Part shown: piece by piece, positions 25,593 through 35,293 of the stretch | Layout: each line of letters begins with the position of its first letter | How positions within the stretch are numbered: position 1 is the stretch's first letter | From: Gammaproteobacteria bacterium | Lineage (GTDB): Bacteria; Pseudomonadota; Gammaproteobacteria; Pseudomonadales; Azotimanducaceae | Direction of reading: 5' to 3' | DNA: 64,000 bases | Assembly: GCA_021773565.1 (NCBI GenBank) | Contig: JAJFJZ010000011.1 | Location: forward strand, 1-64,000 | Notes under the pieces: generated by a model | The model's input: only the letters and a program-made list of their open reading frames with translations | Database searches by the model: none | Told to the model about the DNA's origin: nothing | Program-made: the position numbers and the translations under genes

Positions 25593-25849
25593 TCTTGTTG
25601 TTTAAGAAGCATTTAATCCGCGCTACAGATGGATTGCAAGCTATGTCAGCATCAACCAGCTACGACAAGATCGCCCGTCGTGGTGCATCTGCTTTCCATT
25701 ACTGCAATTGACAGTTATAGATAGAGAGGCACAATTCTGGCACAGTTTAATGGCTGCAATTAAACAATAACGCACTTTGAATGAGTGGATACATCGTAAC
25801 CAGGCAATCCGTTAAAACGCATTAACCTGGAAACCAGTCGAGGATTAAC

Positions 25850-27568
25850 ATGAAAATTCAATTTTGTTGTATCGCAATATTGTCGATCGTGGCCCCAGGA
25901 TGTACACAAGATGCATCTAATACCAGATCGGTGGATTACGTAGACACCCTGTTCGTGAATGGCGCTGTATACACAATGGACGTCAATCGAACCTGGGCCA
26001 CAACGGTGGGCTTGCTCGGGGGCAAGATAGCCTACGTTGGATATGACAGCGACGCCGGTGGGTTGCGGGGCCCGGATACGCGTGTCGTTGATCTTGGTGG
26101 AAAGATGCTGATGCCTTCCTTTCAAGACGCCCACGTACATCCGTTGGGTGCTGGCAAGGATGCCCTGACTGTCAATCTTAGTGGCCTGGATTCGCAGGAG
26201 AGTTATGTAGCTGCGGTTAAAGCATATGCAGATGCTAATCCTGAAGCGCCCTGGATACTGGGCGGTGGATGGTCGATGGCTGTCTTCGGCCCTGGCGCGC
26301 GGGCGAGCAAAAAGCTGCTTGACGCAGTAGTTGCAGATCGTCCGGTGTACCTGACGTCAGCAGATGGTCATACCGGTTGGGCCAACAGTGCGGCACTTAA
26401 AGTAGCAGGCATTGGTGAAGATACACAGGACCCGGTGAGCGGCATTGTGGACCGGGATGCTGACACTGGAGAGATTATCGGCAGCCTGCAGGAGGGCGCA
26501 ATGGAGCTGTTAACTTATCACATTCCGCCGTCCTCATCTGAATTCAACCAGAAGAGCTTGAAGTATTCGATAGATCTCCTGAACAGCTTTGGCATTACCG
26601 CTATTAACGATGCCATCGTCATGCAACCCGAACTGGATGCCTATCGAGCATTGGATCAGCGCAATGAACTTTCGATGCGGGTGGTGGCATCACTTTGGCT
26701 GGAAAGAACATTGGGCGTGGAGCAGATTGAAGAGCTCAAGCGCCTCCGGCAGGAGTACTCCAGCGGAAACGTTAATGCCGGTGCCGTCAAAATTATGCAG
26801 GACGGTGTAATGGAGAACTATACAGCCGCGATGTCGGAGCCCTATTTTGTCGATGGGAACCTAACTGGCATTCCGATGTTTGAGCCGGGCAACCTTAAAG
26901 AAGTAGTTACCGCTTTAGATGCGGAAGGGTTCCAGGTGCACTTCCACGCTATCGGCGATGCGGCGATTTCACAATGCCTGGATGCAGTCGCTGCAGCCAT
27001 CGACGCTAACGGCAACGCGCATCGGCGACATCACATTTCGCATTTGCAGACGATTCATCCGAATGATCTCTCCAGATTCCGCGAGCTTGATGTAATCGCC
27101 AATTTTCAGCCTTTATGGGCCTATGCAGACAGCTACATCACTGACCTGACGATTCCGTTCATTGGTGAGGAGCGCTCGAACTGGCTGTACACGATCCGCT
27201 CAGTCATTAATGCAGGCGGTATGGTTGCGTTCGGTAGCGACTGGTCAGTTTCGACTGCAAATCCCTTCCCGCAAATCGAAACCGCGGTTACGCGAACTGA
27301 CGCCGAGGGCGATGGCGAACCATTCATGCCACAAGAGACAATCGATCTGGCGACCGCACTCGCTGCGTTCACAATAAATTCGGCGTACGTGAATGGTATT
27401 GACGAGACCAGCGGTTCGATCGAGCTTGGTAAGCTGGCAGATCTAATAGTACTGGATCGAAATTTATTCGAGATACCAGTGAAGCAAATATCAGAAACCA
27501 AAGTATTGTTGACCTTGTTCGGAGGGTTGCCTGTTCATGGTGAGCTGCAAGCGCTTCTCAAGCGCTGA
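25850..27568 (+). CDS. Lipoprotein amidohydrolase, YtcJ-like (amidohydrolase family 3)
   Basis: A 572-residue metal-dependent amidohydrolase. The N-terminus is a short lipoprotein signal with lipobox APGC. Metal and catalytic positions appear as MPSFQDAHVHPLGAG (first His-x-His), QVHFHAIGDAAISQ, HHISHLQTIHPND and MVAFGSDWSVSTANPFPQI. The FVNGAVYTMD start and ELGKLADLIVLDRNLFEI end are the composite beta-sandwich typical of the family. Members hydrolyse cyclic amides or amide bonds of diverse compounds. CGAGG stands eight bases before the ATG. The 257 bases upstream contain no gene. Confidence 0.92.
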   Translation: MKIQFCCIAILSIVAPGCTQDASNTRSVDYVDTLFVNGAVYTMDVNRTWATTVGLLGGKIAYVGYDSDAGGLRGPDTRVVDLGGKMLMPSFQDAHVHPLGAGKDALTVNLSGLDSQESYVAAVKAYADANPEAPWILGGGWSMAVFGPGARASKKLLDAVVADRPVYLTSADGHTGWANSAALKVAGIGEDTQDPVSGIVDRDADTGEIIGSLQEGAMELLTYHIPPSSSEFNQKSLKYSIDLLNSFGITAINDAIVMQPELDAYRALDQRNELSMRVVASLWLERTLGVEQIEELKRLRQEYSSGNVNAGAVKIMQDGVMENYTAAMSEPYFVDGNLTGIPMFEPGNLKEVVTALDAEGFQVHFHAIGDAAISQCLDAVAAAIDANGNAHRRHHISHLQTIHPNDLSRFRELDVIANFQPLWAYADSYITDLTIPFIGEERSNWLYTIRSVINAGGMVAFGSDWSVSTANPFPQIETAVTRTDAEGDGEPFMPQETIDLATALAAFTINSAYVNGIDETSGSIELGKLADLIVLDRNLFEIPVKQISETKVLLTLFGGLPVHGELQALLKR

Positions 27569-27792
27569 GATCGCCGTTGATTGAATCGTATCGAGACATA
27601 TCCGGTTGGGGCAGCTGGTGGCGCCATGTATGAGAAAGCCCTGTAAAAAACGCATGCCTGAATCAGCACCATTAAAAGCGGGCGGAGACAGATTTCTATA
27701 AGGTGTAACCTGATGATTAAGTGACCTTTCCGCTCATCAATGGTAGCGTGCCACCGACTCTCATCGCGCCCCAACAGGGGCTTGAAACTGCA

Positions 27793-29556
27793 ATGAACCA
27801 AACCGCGTGGCAATCATCCAAACCATACCAAAAATTCAATCTGGTTGTGCGCGTGCGGTTATTATTGTTTGTCAGCCTTTTATGGACACCGAATCTTTTC
27901 GCAAACTCCGTCACCATTGTCGGAGTCGAAGGTGAGCTTGCAGAAACCATTCAGGGATATCTAGCGCTGGATAAGCCTGACTGTTTTGCCAGCGAACGGG
28001 CTTTAAGGCGCCGACTCCGGGGAGCCGATGAATTGGTTCAACAAGCCCTGGATGCTTTCGGGTTATTCAATGCTGAATTCTCCATAGCACATCGCCAAAT
28101 CGAAGAGTGCTGGCGTGGCGAGGTTACCGTTCAACCCGGGGAGCCTATGGAAATCAAGCAGTGGAAACTCGACGTGGTGGGTCCCATCCTCAGTGAGCAA
28201 ATCATCACCGCCACCCAAAAGGAACTGCGATTGGCAGAAGCAAAGCGCTTTGATCCACAGATTTACGAATCGGTTAAGTTCAATCTTTTGGGCCGCAGCC
28301 GCGATATCGGGTATCTGGATGCCAGACTGACCACACACAAAGTAAGCGTGGACCCTTCCGCCGGAAGAGCCGATATTGATTGGGTGCTGGATGGAGGAGA
28401 GCAGTATAAAGTTGGTGCTGTAAACGTGAATACGACGCAGCTTTCAGACGAGCTGGTTAGGGCCTTTCTGGATTTCGCACCAGGCACACCCTACGCTAAC
28501 AGTCGCTTTATCAAGTCGCACCAAAACCTTGTTGAGAGTGATTATTTCAAACATGTGCGTATTGAGCCTCACGTAAACGAACGCAATGCCGGGGCAGTAC
28601 CGGTGGACGTATCGGTAACTCCAACGGATCGCTGGTCAGCACTCACCGGAGTAGGCTTTTCCACGGACACGGGAATTCGCGGCAGGATTGACGTCGAAGG
28701 ACGATACCTGAATCGCCACGGCCACAAAGCAGCCCTGCGCGGACTGGCGTCGCCCGTGAAAGGGTCTTTAAACGTCAACTATCGTTGGCCCTACGGCGAC
28801 CCGACACACCAATGGTACTCACTCGAGCCGGGTGTTGCCTACGTGGATACGGATACTGCCAAAAGTACAACCACGAGCCTGCAGTTCAAGCGAACTCAGC
28901 GCGTGGCGAGCCGCTGGAACCATGTTGCCTCAGTTAACCTTACGTTCGAGGATTTTGAGGTGGGTGATCAGGAGGGTGATTCGCGATTAGTGTTGTTCAC
29001 TTCGCATTGGACCTATTCGACGGGTTCCCAGCAAAGCCGTCCCATGCGGGGAACCCGATTTAATGCTTATGTGCGTGGTGCCTTGCGCGCGCTGGGTTCT
29101 GACAGTGATGTAATGCAAGCCGGGCTTGCAGCCAAGCAGATAGTGCCATTTTTCTACGGCACCCGTTTTATCGTTCGCGGCGAGGTAGGCTGGACATGGC
29201 AAAATTCCTTCGCAGACCTGCCACCGTCATTGCGGTTTTTTGCAGGTGGTGACAATAGTGTGCGTGGTTATGATCTGGATGCCCTTGGAACTCTGGAAGA
29301 CGGCGAGGTAATTGGCGGACCAAAATTGCTGCTGGGTTCCCTCGAGTGGGATATGCCAGTGAAAGAAAATTGGGCGCTGGCTTTATTTGTTGACAGTGGT
29401 AGCGCGTACAAAAACAAACCGAATTTCAGCCACAGTATTGGCCTGGGTTTGCGATGGTTTTCGCCGCTCGGACCCATCCGCCTGGATCTGGCACATCCAC
29501 TGGATAATGACAGGGCTTCGATACGATTACACATCTCGCTGGGGCCGGATATATGA
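27793..29556 (+). CDS. tamA: Translocation and assembly module outer-membrane protein TamA
   Basis: An Omp85-family outer-membrane barrel with N-terminal POTRA domains. From the ATG the protein has ~587 residues with a signal peptide (VRLLLFVSLLWTPNLFA). POTRA segments occupy ~40-250 (SVTIVGVEGELAETIQGYLA, YKVGAVNVNTTQLSDELVRA). The barrel begins near WSALTGVGFSTDTGIRG and includes the Omp85 lid-type motif RFFAGGDNSVRGYD. The final strand ends in a Gly-Pro-Asp-Ile. With TamB it inserts autotransporters and other proteins into the outer membrane. A GTG at 27721 gives 24 extra residues and an unusually long signal, so the ATG is preferred. It overlaps tamB by 4 bases. Confidence 0.92.
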   Translation: MNQTAWQSSKPYQKFNLVVRVRLLLFVSLLWTPNLFANSVTIVGVEGELAETIQGYLALDKPDCFASERALRRRLRGADELVQQALDAFGLFNAEFSIAHRQIEECWRGEVTVQPGEPMEIKQWKLDVVGPILSEQIITATQKELRLAEAKRFDPQIYESVKFNLLGRSRDIGYLDARLTTHKVSVDPSAGRADIDWVLDGGEQYKVGAVNVNTTQLSDELVRAFLDFAPGTPYANSRFIKSHQNLVESDYFKHVRIEPHVNERNAGAVPVDVSVTPTDRWSALTGVGFSTDTGIRGRIDVEGRYLNRHGHKAALRGLASPVKGSLNVNYRWPYGDPTHQWYSLEPGVAYVDTDTAKSTTTSLQFKRTQRVASRWNHVASVNLTFEDFEVGDQEGDSRLVLFTSHWTYSTGSQQSRPMRGTRFNAYVRGALRALGSDSDVMQAGLAAKQIVPFFYGTRFIVRGEVGWTWQNSFADLPPSLRFFAGGDNSVRGYDLDALGTLEDGEVIGGPKLLLGSLEWDMPVKENWALALFVDSGSAYKNKPNFSHSIGLGLRWFSPLGPIRLDLAHPLDNDRASIRLHISLGPDI

Positions 29557-32500
29557 GACGCTGGTTTCTCGCACTCACAGCTTTTACCTTCACAACCGTC
29601 ATAGTTTGCATTGGTGTTTTGGGGTGGCTACTCACGACCAGTAGTGGCGCCCAGTGGCTTGCCGATCAGGTTACCGACCGATTTGAAGAAGTATCCTTAC
29701 ATCAGGTGTCTGGTAATCTGGTCGACGGATTGATGATTGGTAAACTGAGCATCCACGCTGCGCCAACACATTTTGAGGCGCACGAGACCCAGGTAAAGGC
29801 CGACCTGTGGGCACTGTTGTTCGACAGTCGCCTGGACCTGGCCCATCTGCGTATCCGTACATTGCTGGTAGAGTCAACTTCAACAGAAGCGAGTGATCCC
29901 GTGTCACCCCAACTATCCCTGCCGGAACCGCCGCTCGAGATCAATATTTCAGAGCTGCAAATTGCTGAGGCTAACATTATGGGTGAGCAGTTGTTGGGTT
30001 TCGTTGCAGCGCTATCTATTGCGACTGATCGCTTGACGATTGACATTGAATCTCTAAATGCTGTGGCTACTGACTTGTCTGGTCATCTCGAGATTCCCGT
30101 TGGTGCGCAACCCAGTATCGTTGGTGACATTAAATGGCAACGCAGTAATGCCAAAGGTCACTTAACCGCAACCGGTCTGTTGCATGCTTTACAGGTCGAG
30201 CATCAATTCGAGGGACCTGTCACCGTGTTAAGTCGAGGTAGCGTCAACGCTAGCGAGGTCCAAAGCCTGCGAGCTCGCCTGCAACACGAACTCCCCAAAT
30301 ACGAGCTGTCCTTGATAAACGAAATTACAATGACCGGTACGGATATTCTCATTGTGGGTTCGGGTAGTTACCAACAGTACAAGAGTGACTACTCAGTGGT
30401 GGTCTCAGGGGACACTATTACAGCAAGCCGAGTGTCGATTATTGACGATACCAACAAGGTTGCTGCCACCGGCACGCTGAACCTTGCTGACAATTCTGTT
30501 GTCTTAGATGGCGAGTTTCATGTGGAGGACTATACGGTATTGGTGTCAGGCATCGAAGGATTATCCAAAGGCACGTTCGAACTAAGGGGCAATCCAGATA
30601 ATCCGGAAATTTCTGCTAACTTTACTACAGAGGAAATACTGGTTTCGGGTGTCCGCTTGAAACATCTGCAAGGGAGTGCCAGCTATAGCGTTGACCTGGT
30701 AACGATAAAGGCCAGTGCGGACTCGGTTGCCTATGCGGGTGAATCCTTTTCAGATCTCATGATAAGCACCAGCGGTACTCTTGAGCACAGTGCTGTCAGG
30801 CTGCAATGGTCTGGCGGTAATCTCGATGGTCAACTCGGTTGGTCGGATGGCGGTCTGAGTGCGCACGTAAACTCCAACGCCATGATCACATACGTTGGTT
30901 CAAACTGGCGCAACGATGCACCAATTGATATTCGTATTGGTGGGGAAACGTGGAAAATAACACCGCACTGCTGGCAAGGCATCGGGAAGTTGTGCATTAC
31001 CTCGGTCACGTACACCGGCGGAAGGGAAGGTAGCATCAGCGGCTACCTGAGTCAGTTACCAATCCAGGCGGTGCCAGTGGAGGCCCTCAACTTTACACCA
31101 ACCGGCCAAATCGATGGTTCCTGGGAGTTCACATACAGCGACGAATGGTTGGGAACAGCTGCGTTTTCCATATCTGGGATGACAGCCTCAAATATGGAAC
31201 AGGAGATGATCATATTACCGGCCGTGACCGGAAATTTGCGGCTATCTGGCACCGAGTGGGGTGTCGACATTGCCGTTGCGCAGGATAAACTGGTTTTAAC
31301 CGGGGAGCTCGCGGCCAACGGATTTACTGCGGCTACGGCATTAAGTGGCTTTGTGCGGATGACGGACGAAGATTTGGCCCTGGTGAGAGAGTTTGAGCCG
31401 GGCTTCGAAAAACTATCTGGCTTGTACACCATCGAGATAGATCTCAGCGGTACGCTAGCAGATCCGCAGTACAAGCTGGTGGCAATGCTCGAACGCGGCA
31501 GCGTGGCATGGGATCAGCCGGCGATGAAATTTGACGATGTCACAGCACTTATTAATGCCACGAATAATCGCTGGTCGGCGACTGCCACCGGTCGGCAGGG
31601 CGACCAGGGGGGGCTCACCCTGCAGGCCGGTGGAACTACGCTCGATTTCGACGGAAGTGCTAAGGCCAATATTGCAGGCGCGGGTTTCCTTGTTGACTCA
31701 CCTGAAGTGCGTTTACGCCTTGTGCCGGATCTGTCTCTTGACTACAGCCAGGGCAAAATCAATCTGGGCGGGATAATCGAAGTACCAGAGGCGACCATTG
31801 AGCTTGCGAGCGCACCAAAAACATTGCGAAAGCCCTCATTCGACGTCACCGTGCTGGGTCGCGCAGCCCCGAAAAAAGCTTCCAGCCGCACGCTCACCGT
31901 TGATGGCCGTGTCACAGTTGAATTGGGTAATGCAGTGCGCTACTCGGGTTTAGGCCTGGATGTTGGCATCACCGGGAATCTTGTCGCTGATATCGAGAAT
32001 ACGGAACTCACCGCGTTACGGGGGGAGCTGGTTATCTCGGGAGGCAAGCTTGAAGCAGAAGGTCAGTCTCTAACGGTCGAATCCGGCCGACTGCTTTATA
32101 CCGGTGCTGTGGATCGACCCTATCTGGAATTGATTGCGGTGCGTCAGATCGAAGATCAAACTCCGCCGCTCAAGGTTGGTTTGCGGGTTCGGGGCACGAT
32201 CGACAATTTGGAATCCAGCGTGTACTCCAATCGAGTCATTTCAGATACTTCTGCGCTTTCGTATCTGGTTTTAGGACGGGATTTTGAATCGGAGGGTGCT
32301 GACACGGACAACAGCCGTCTGCTTGCAGCAGCCTTCAACCTGGGTCTAAAGAAATCTGCGCCTGTATTCGATCAGCTGAGCAATGCCCTCGGCATGGATG
32401 AACTCAGTGCGCTTGCCCTGGGCCAATCGGAATTTGCCATCGTTGCCGGAAAGCGTATCTCAAAAGATCTCTATGTTCGTTACACTTACAATGCGCTCTC

Positions 32501-32609
32501 TGCAGTAGGCGCGTTTGTGATTCGCTATAGTTTGAGTAAGCGCGTGCGACTGGAGGCCACAAGTTCGGAGAACTCATCTATGGACATACTCTATAAGTTC
32601 ACTCGTTAA
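29553..32609 (+). CDS. tamB: Translocation and assembly module protein TamB
   Basis: A 1018-residue AsmA/TamB-like protein. One N-terminal helix (FLALTAFTFTTVIVCIGVLG) anchors it in the inner membrane; the long remainder is a repetitive beta-taco expected to bridge the periplasm. The C-terminal TamB/DUF490 domain is clear: ARGELVISGGKLEAEG-like segment at TALRGELVISGGKLEAEGQ, then RVRGTIDNLESSVYSNRVIS, SALSYLVLGRDFESEG and the end VGAFVIRYSLSKRVRLEA. It partners TamA, whose stop overlaps its ATG; together they handle outer-membrane protein insertion and possibly phospholipid transport. Length is somewhat below the E. coli protein. Confidence 0.92.
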   Translation: MRRWFLALTAFTFTTVIVCIGVLGWLLTTSSGAQWLADQVTDRFEEVSLHQVSGNLVDGLMIGKLSIHAAPTHFEAHETQVKADLWALLFDSRLDLAHLRIRTLLVESTSTEASDPVSPQLSLPEPPLEINISELQIAEANIMGEQLLGFVAALSIATDRLTIDIESLNAVATDLSGHLEIPVGAQPSIVGDIKWQRSNAKGHLTATGLLHALQVEHQFEGPVTVLSRGSVNASEVQSLRARLQHELPKYELSLINEITMTGTDILIVGSGSYQQYKSDYSVVVSGDTITASRVSIIDDTNKVAATGTLNLADNSVVLDGEFHVEDYTVLVSGIEGLSKGTFELRGNPDNPEISANFTTEEILVSGVRLKHLQGSASYSVDLVTIKASADSVAYAGESFSDLMISTSGTLEHSAVRLQWSGGNLDGQLGWSDGGLSAHVNSNAMITYVGSNWRNDAPIDIRIGGETWKITPHCWQGIGKLCITSVTYTGGREGSISGYLSQLPIQAVPVEALNFTPTGQIDGSWEFTYSDEWLGTAAFSISGMTASNMEQEMIILPAVTGNLRLSGTEWGVDIAVAQDKLVLTGELAANGFTAATALSGFVRMTDEDLALVREFEPGFEKLSGLYTIEIDLSGTLADPQYKLVAMLERGSVAWDQPAMKFDDVTALINATNNRWSATATGRQGDQGGLTLQAGGTTLDFDGSAKANIAGAGFLVDSPEVRLRLVPDLSLDYSQGKINLGGIIEVPEATIELASAPKTLRKPSFDVTVLGRAAPKKASSRTLTVDGRVTVELGNAVRYSGLGLDVGITGNLVADIENTELTALRGELVISGGKLEAEGQSLTVESGRLLYTGAVDRPYLELIAVRQIEDQTPPLKVGLRVRGTIDNLESSVYSNRVISDTSALSYLVLGRDFESEGADTDNSRLLAAAFNLGLKKSAPVFDQLSNALGMDELSALALGQSEFAIVAGKRISKDLYVRYTYNALSAVGAFVIRYSLSKRVRLEATSSENSSMDILYKFTR

Positions 32610-32617
32610 CCAACTTG

Positions 32618-33979
32618 TTAGATAAGCGCCGGTAGTACCTGGCTTGCAAGACTAAGCAACAAAAAGAATCCGCACATATCGGTAACGGTAGTAAGCAGTG
32701 GCCCCGACGCCACCGCCGGATCCAGTTTCAAACGTCGCAATATCAGCGGCACGGTGCCTCCAATAGACACGGCCACTATCGTGTTTAAAGCCAGTGCACC
32801 GCCAACGACGAGGCCCAGCACGGGGTTACCCTTCCATGCCCAGGCGGCCATTCCGAGTAACAAGCCAAGTGCCATTCCATTTATGATGCCCACTACTGCT
32901 TCCTTTCGCCAAACCCGCAGTACATCGGAGGGCACGGCAGCACCCAGGGTTAACTCGCGCATGCTGACTGCCACGGCCTGATTTCCAGAACAGCCACTCA
33001 TATCGGAAACGATGGGCAGAAATACGGCGAGCGCAATGACTGCGGTTAAGGTGTCCTCATATGCAGCTATGACGCTGGCCGCAATGATGTTTAACAGGAT
33101 ATTAATGCTGAGCCACGCTAATCGTCGACGAGAACGTAGCCATACCGGCATGCTACGCAACTCATCACCACCGATGATACCAGCCACTTTGAGACTATCT
33201 GCCTCTGATCGTTCCGCTAGCGCTTCCAGAAGTGAGCGGCGACGAACGATTCCCAAAAGCATCTGGCGAGCGTCTACAACTGGCACCGCGGCTATGTCGT
33301 GCTCATCAAAAAACGCCTCTAATGCTTCAAGCGGTGTTTCTGGTGATACTACCAATGCTGGTGACACGATTTCGCCGATCTTTTGTTTGGGATCGGAAAA
33401 AACCAGATCGCGGATGCGGATGACGCCCTTTAGCTTTTTGGCCTTAACTACCACATACACGTAGTGCACCGTCAGCAAATGGTAGTCAACGGTTTCACTG
33501 GTCAGGTCGTCGACAACTTCTCTCACCGTGGCCGTCATCGGGTAGGATGCGTATTCCGTCATCATGAGTCCACCGGCTGAATCAGGCGCATAATCGATTA
33601 GTTCGCGTACTTCATCCGCATCTTCATCGTCCAGTTCGGCGATAATTGCGTCGGCTTCGGTTTTATCCAACTCGGAGAGTACGTCAACGCGATGATCACT
33701 TGAGAGCTCTTCTACAATTCCCGCTGCATCATGTGCAGACATATCCTCAATCAGGTCAGCCGCGTGCGCGTCAGGAAGTTCCTCTACCAGAGAAGCCGCC
33801 CGGGGTGGCGTTAGCGCGGATAAGAGCGCTCTCTGGTCGTCCGGGCTTAACATGTAAACAGCGTGCAACAAATCCGCTGAATCAAGCCCGTCTATTTCCC
33901 GACCGAGCTCTTCCGCTCCCAGACCGCTGGCCAGCATTTCGCGAATTTTTTTCTCGGGGTATCGAATCGTGCTATCCAC
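32618..33979 (-). CDS. mgtE: Magnesium transporter MgtE
   Basis: A ~453-residue Mg2+ channel/transporter. The N-terminal Mg-sensing helical domain (LLHAVYMLSPDDQRALLSAL, DLIEDMSAHDAAGIVEEL) is followed by two CBS domains (MTEYASYPMTATVREVVDDL; VVSPETPLEALEAFFDEHD) and the membrane part with AVAVSMRELTLGAAV-type and GTVPLILRRLKLDPAVASGP motifs. The start is taken as the GTG at 33979, which has CGAGGGAAAATT directly upstream; a GTG 45 bases earlier lacks a ribosome site. It is the last gene of a seven-gene minus-strand cation operon. Confidence 0.93.
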   Translation of the reverse strand: MDSTIRYPEKKIREMLASGLGAEELGREIDGLDSADLLHAVYMLSPDDQRALLSALTPPRAASLVEELPDAHAADLIEDMSAHDAAGIVEELSSDHRVDVLSELDKTEADAIIAELDDEDADEVRELIDYAPDSAGGLMMTEYASYPMTATVREVVDDLTSETVDYHLLTVHYVYVVVKAKKLKGVIRIRDLVFSDPKQKIGEIVSPALVVSPETPLEALEAFFDEHDIAAVPVVDARQMLLGIVRRRSLLEALAERSEADSLKVAGIIGGDELRSMPVWLRSRRRLAWLSINILLNIIAASVIAAYEDTLTAVIALAVFLPIVSDMSGCSGNQAVAVSMRELTLGAAVPSDVLRVWRKEAVVGIINGMALGLLLGMAAWAWKGNPVLGLVVGGALALNTIVAVSIGGTVPLILRRLKLDPAVASGPLLTTVTDMCGFFLLLSLASQVLPALI

Positions 33980-34051
33980 AATTTTCCCTCGTATAGATTG
34001 TTTCGAATTTGTAGCGCCCGCCACCCGCGAACGCCACCAGCAGACTTGCGA

Positions 34052-35254
34052 CTACTTTCCAACCTTGTCGATAGCGGATTGACTAAGGCTCTTAACCTTC
34101 GGGCGCCTGCGGCGCTGAGACTTCGGCGCGAGCAAGCCACGCATCGAGTCGAGTTTTCCGAAGCACAGAAGCCTGTCATGGGCCTGCAAGGTTCGACTGT
34201 CCTTTGGGTTGGGAATTTCGGTCTCACCGCGATACAGAGTAAGTACATTTACGTCACTGTCTCGCAACTTCGTTTCGGTGATAGTCATTCCGTCGAATTC
34301 AGAATCTTTTGGAACGTGAATTTCACTAACGCCATAACCACTACTCACGGTCAGCCTTTGGCGTACATCGATCTCGGGAAAGTCGACCCGTGCAGCGATG
34401 TACTCAACAATAGCACCGGCAATATCCAGGTTAGTACATGTTTCAATACCCTCGAGGCCTGGAGAGGAATTAACTTCCATTACCTGTGGACCTGCATCGC
34501 TCTCCAGCATATCCACTCCGGCGACACGCAGGCCAAGAATTTGTGCGGAGCGTACGGCTGTTTCAACGTACTCTTTTGACAGCTCTACCGGTTCTGCTAC
34601 GCCGCCTCGGTGTACGTTGCTACGAAATTCCTGGCCCTGCGCGACCCTGCGCATAGCCGCAACCACGCGATCGCCTACCACAAACGCACGGATATCCTTG
34701 CCTTTGCTTTCTGCGACAAATTTTTGAATCAGTACGTCCTGCTTCTGGCTTTGTAGTAGTTCGATTATGGACTCTGCAGCTTTAATAGATTCTGCCAACA
34801 GTACGCCTATACCCTGGGTTCCCTCTATAAGTTTGATGACAACAGGTGCACCACCCACTCTCTCAATTGCCGGTAATACGTCTTTCTTGTCATTGACAAA
34901 AGTAGTTCTGGGAATACCGATATGATGTCGGCTGAGAATCTGCAGGCTCCGAAGCTTATCGCGAGAGTTCGAAATTCCATTGGCTGTGTTCGCGCAGAAC
35001 ACATCCATCTCCTCAAACTGTCGAACCACAGAGGTTCCATAGTAGGTAATTGATGCGCCAATGCGCGGTAGTACAGCATCATAGTGACTGAGTTGTTTTT
35101 GTCGAAAATATAAATCCGGCGAACCCTGATCCAGGTCGATCGCAAATTTTAGCGTGTTGAGCACCTTTGCGTCGTAGCCACGCGCCAGAGCGGCCTCTTT
35201 TAAACGACGTGTGCTATAGGATTTTGGTCCGCGTGATAGAATTGCCAGTTTCAT
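34052..35254 (-). CDS. RimK-like ATP-grasp ligase fused to an RCK_C (TrkA_C) domain
   Basis: A 400-residue two-domain protein. Residues ~1-290 are a RimK-type alpha-L-glutamate ligase: KLAILSRGPKSYSTRRLKEA, RIGASITYYGTSVVRQFEEM, GGAPVVIKLIEGTQGIGVLL (ATP-binding loop), GDRVVAAMRRVAQGQEFRSN and VMEVNSSPGLEGIE (metal ligands). Residues ~305-380 are an RCK_C domain: VSEIHVPKDSEFDGMTITE, NVLTLYRGETEIPNPKDSR, LQAHDRLLCFGKLDSMRGL. RCK_C domains regulate ion channels and transporters by binding ions or nucleotides. The tail is very basic (SQRRRRPKVK). Set among Mg/Ca/ion transporters, it may add glutamates to a partner in an ion-responsive way; this is inference. AAGGAAT precedes the ATG. Confidence 0.9.
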   Translation of the reverse strand: MKLAILSRGPKSYSTRRLKEAALARGYDAKVLNTLKFAIDLDQGSPDLYFRQKQLSHYDAVLPRIGASITYYGTSVVRQFEEMDVFCANTANGISNSRDKLRSLQILSRHHIGIPRTTFVNDKKDVLPAIERVGGAPVVIKLIEGTQGIGVLLAESIKAAESIIELLQSQKQDVLIQKFVAESKGKDIRAFVVGDRVVAAMRRVAQGQEFRSNVHRGGVAEPVELSKEYVETAVRSAQILGLRVAGVDMLESDAGPQVMEVNSSPGLEGIETCTNLDIAGAIVEYIAARVDFPEIDVRQRLTVSSGYGVSEIHVPKDSEFDGMTITETKLRDSDVNVLTLYRGETEIPNPKDSRTLQAHDRLLCFGKLDSMRGLLAPKSQRRRRPKVKSLSQSAIDKVGK

Positions 35255-35293
35255 AGTCTATTCCTTTTTATCCAATTTTCTTCAATAGTTGTC

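Noticed and set aside
25760-26140. A 126-codon minus-strand open frame at the 5' end of the amidohydrolase
   Set aside because: Runs antisense through the conserved His-x-His motif region of the amidohydrolase; no start signals.
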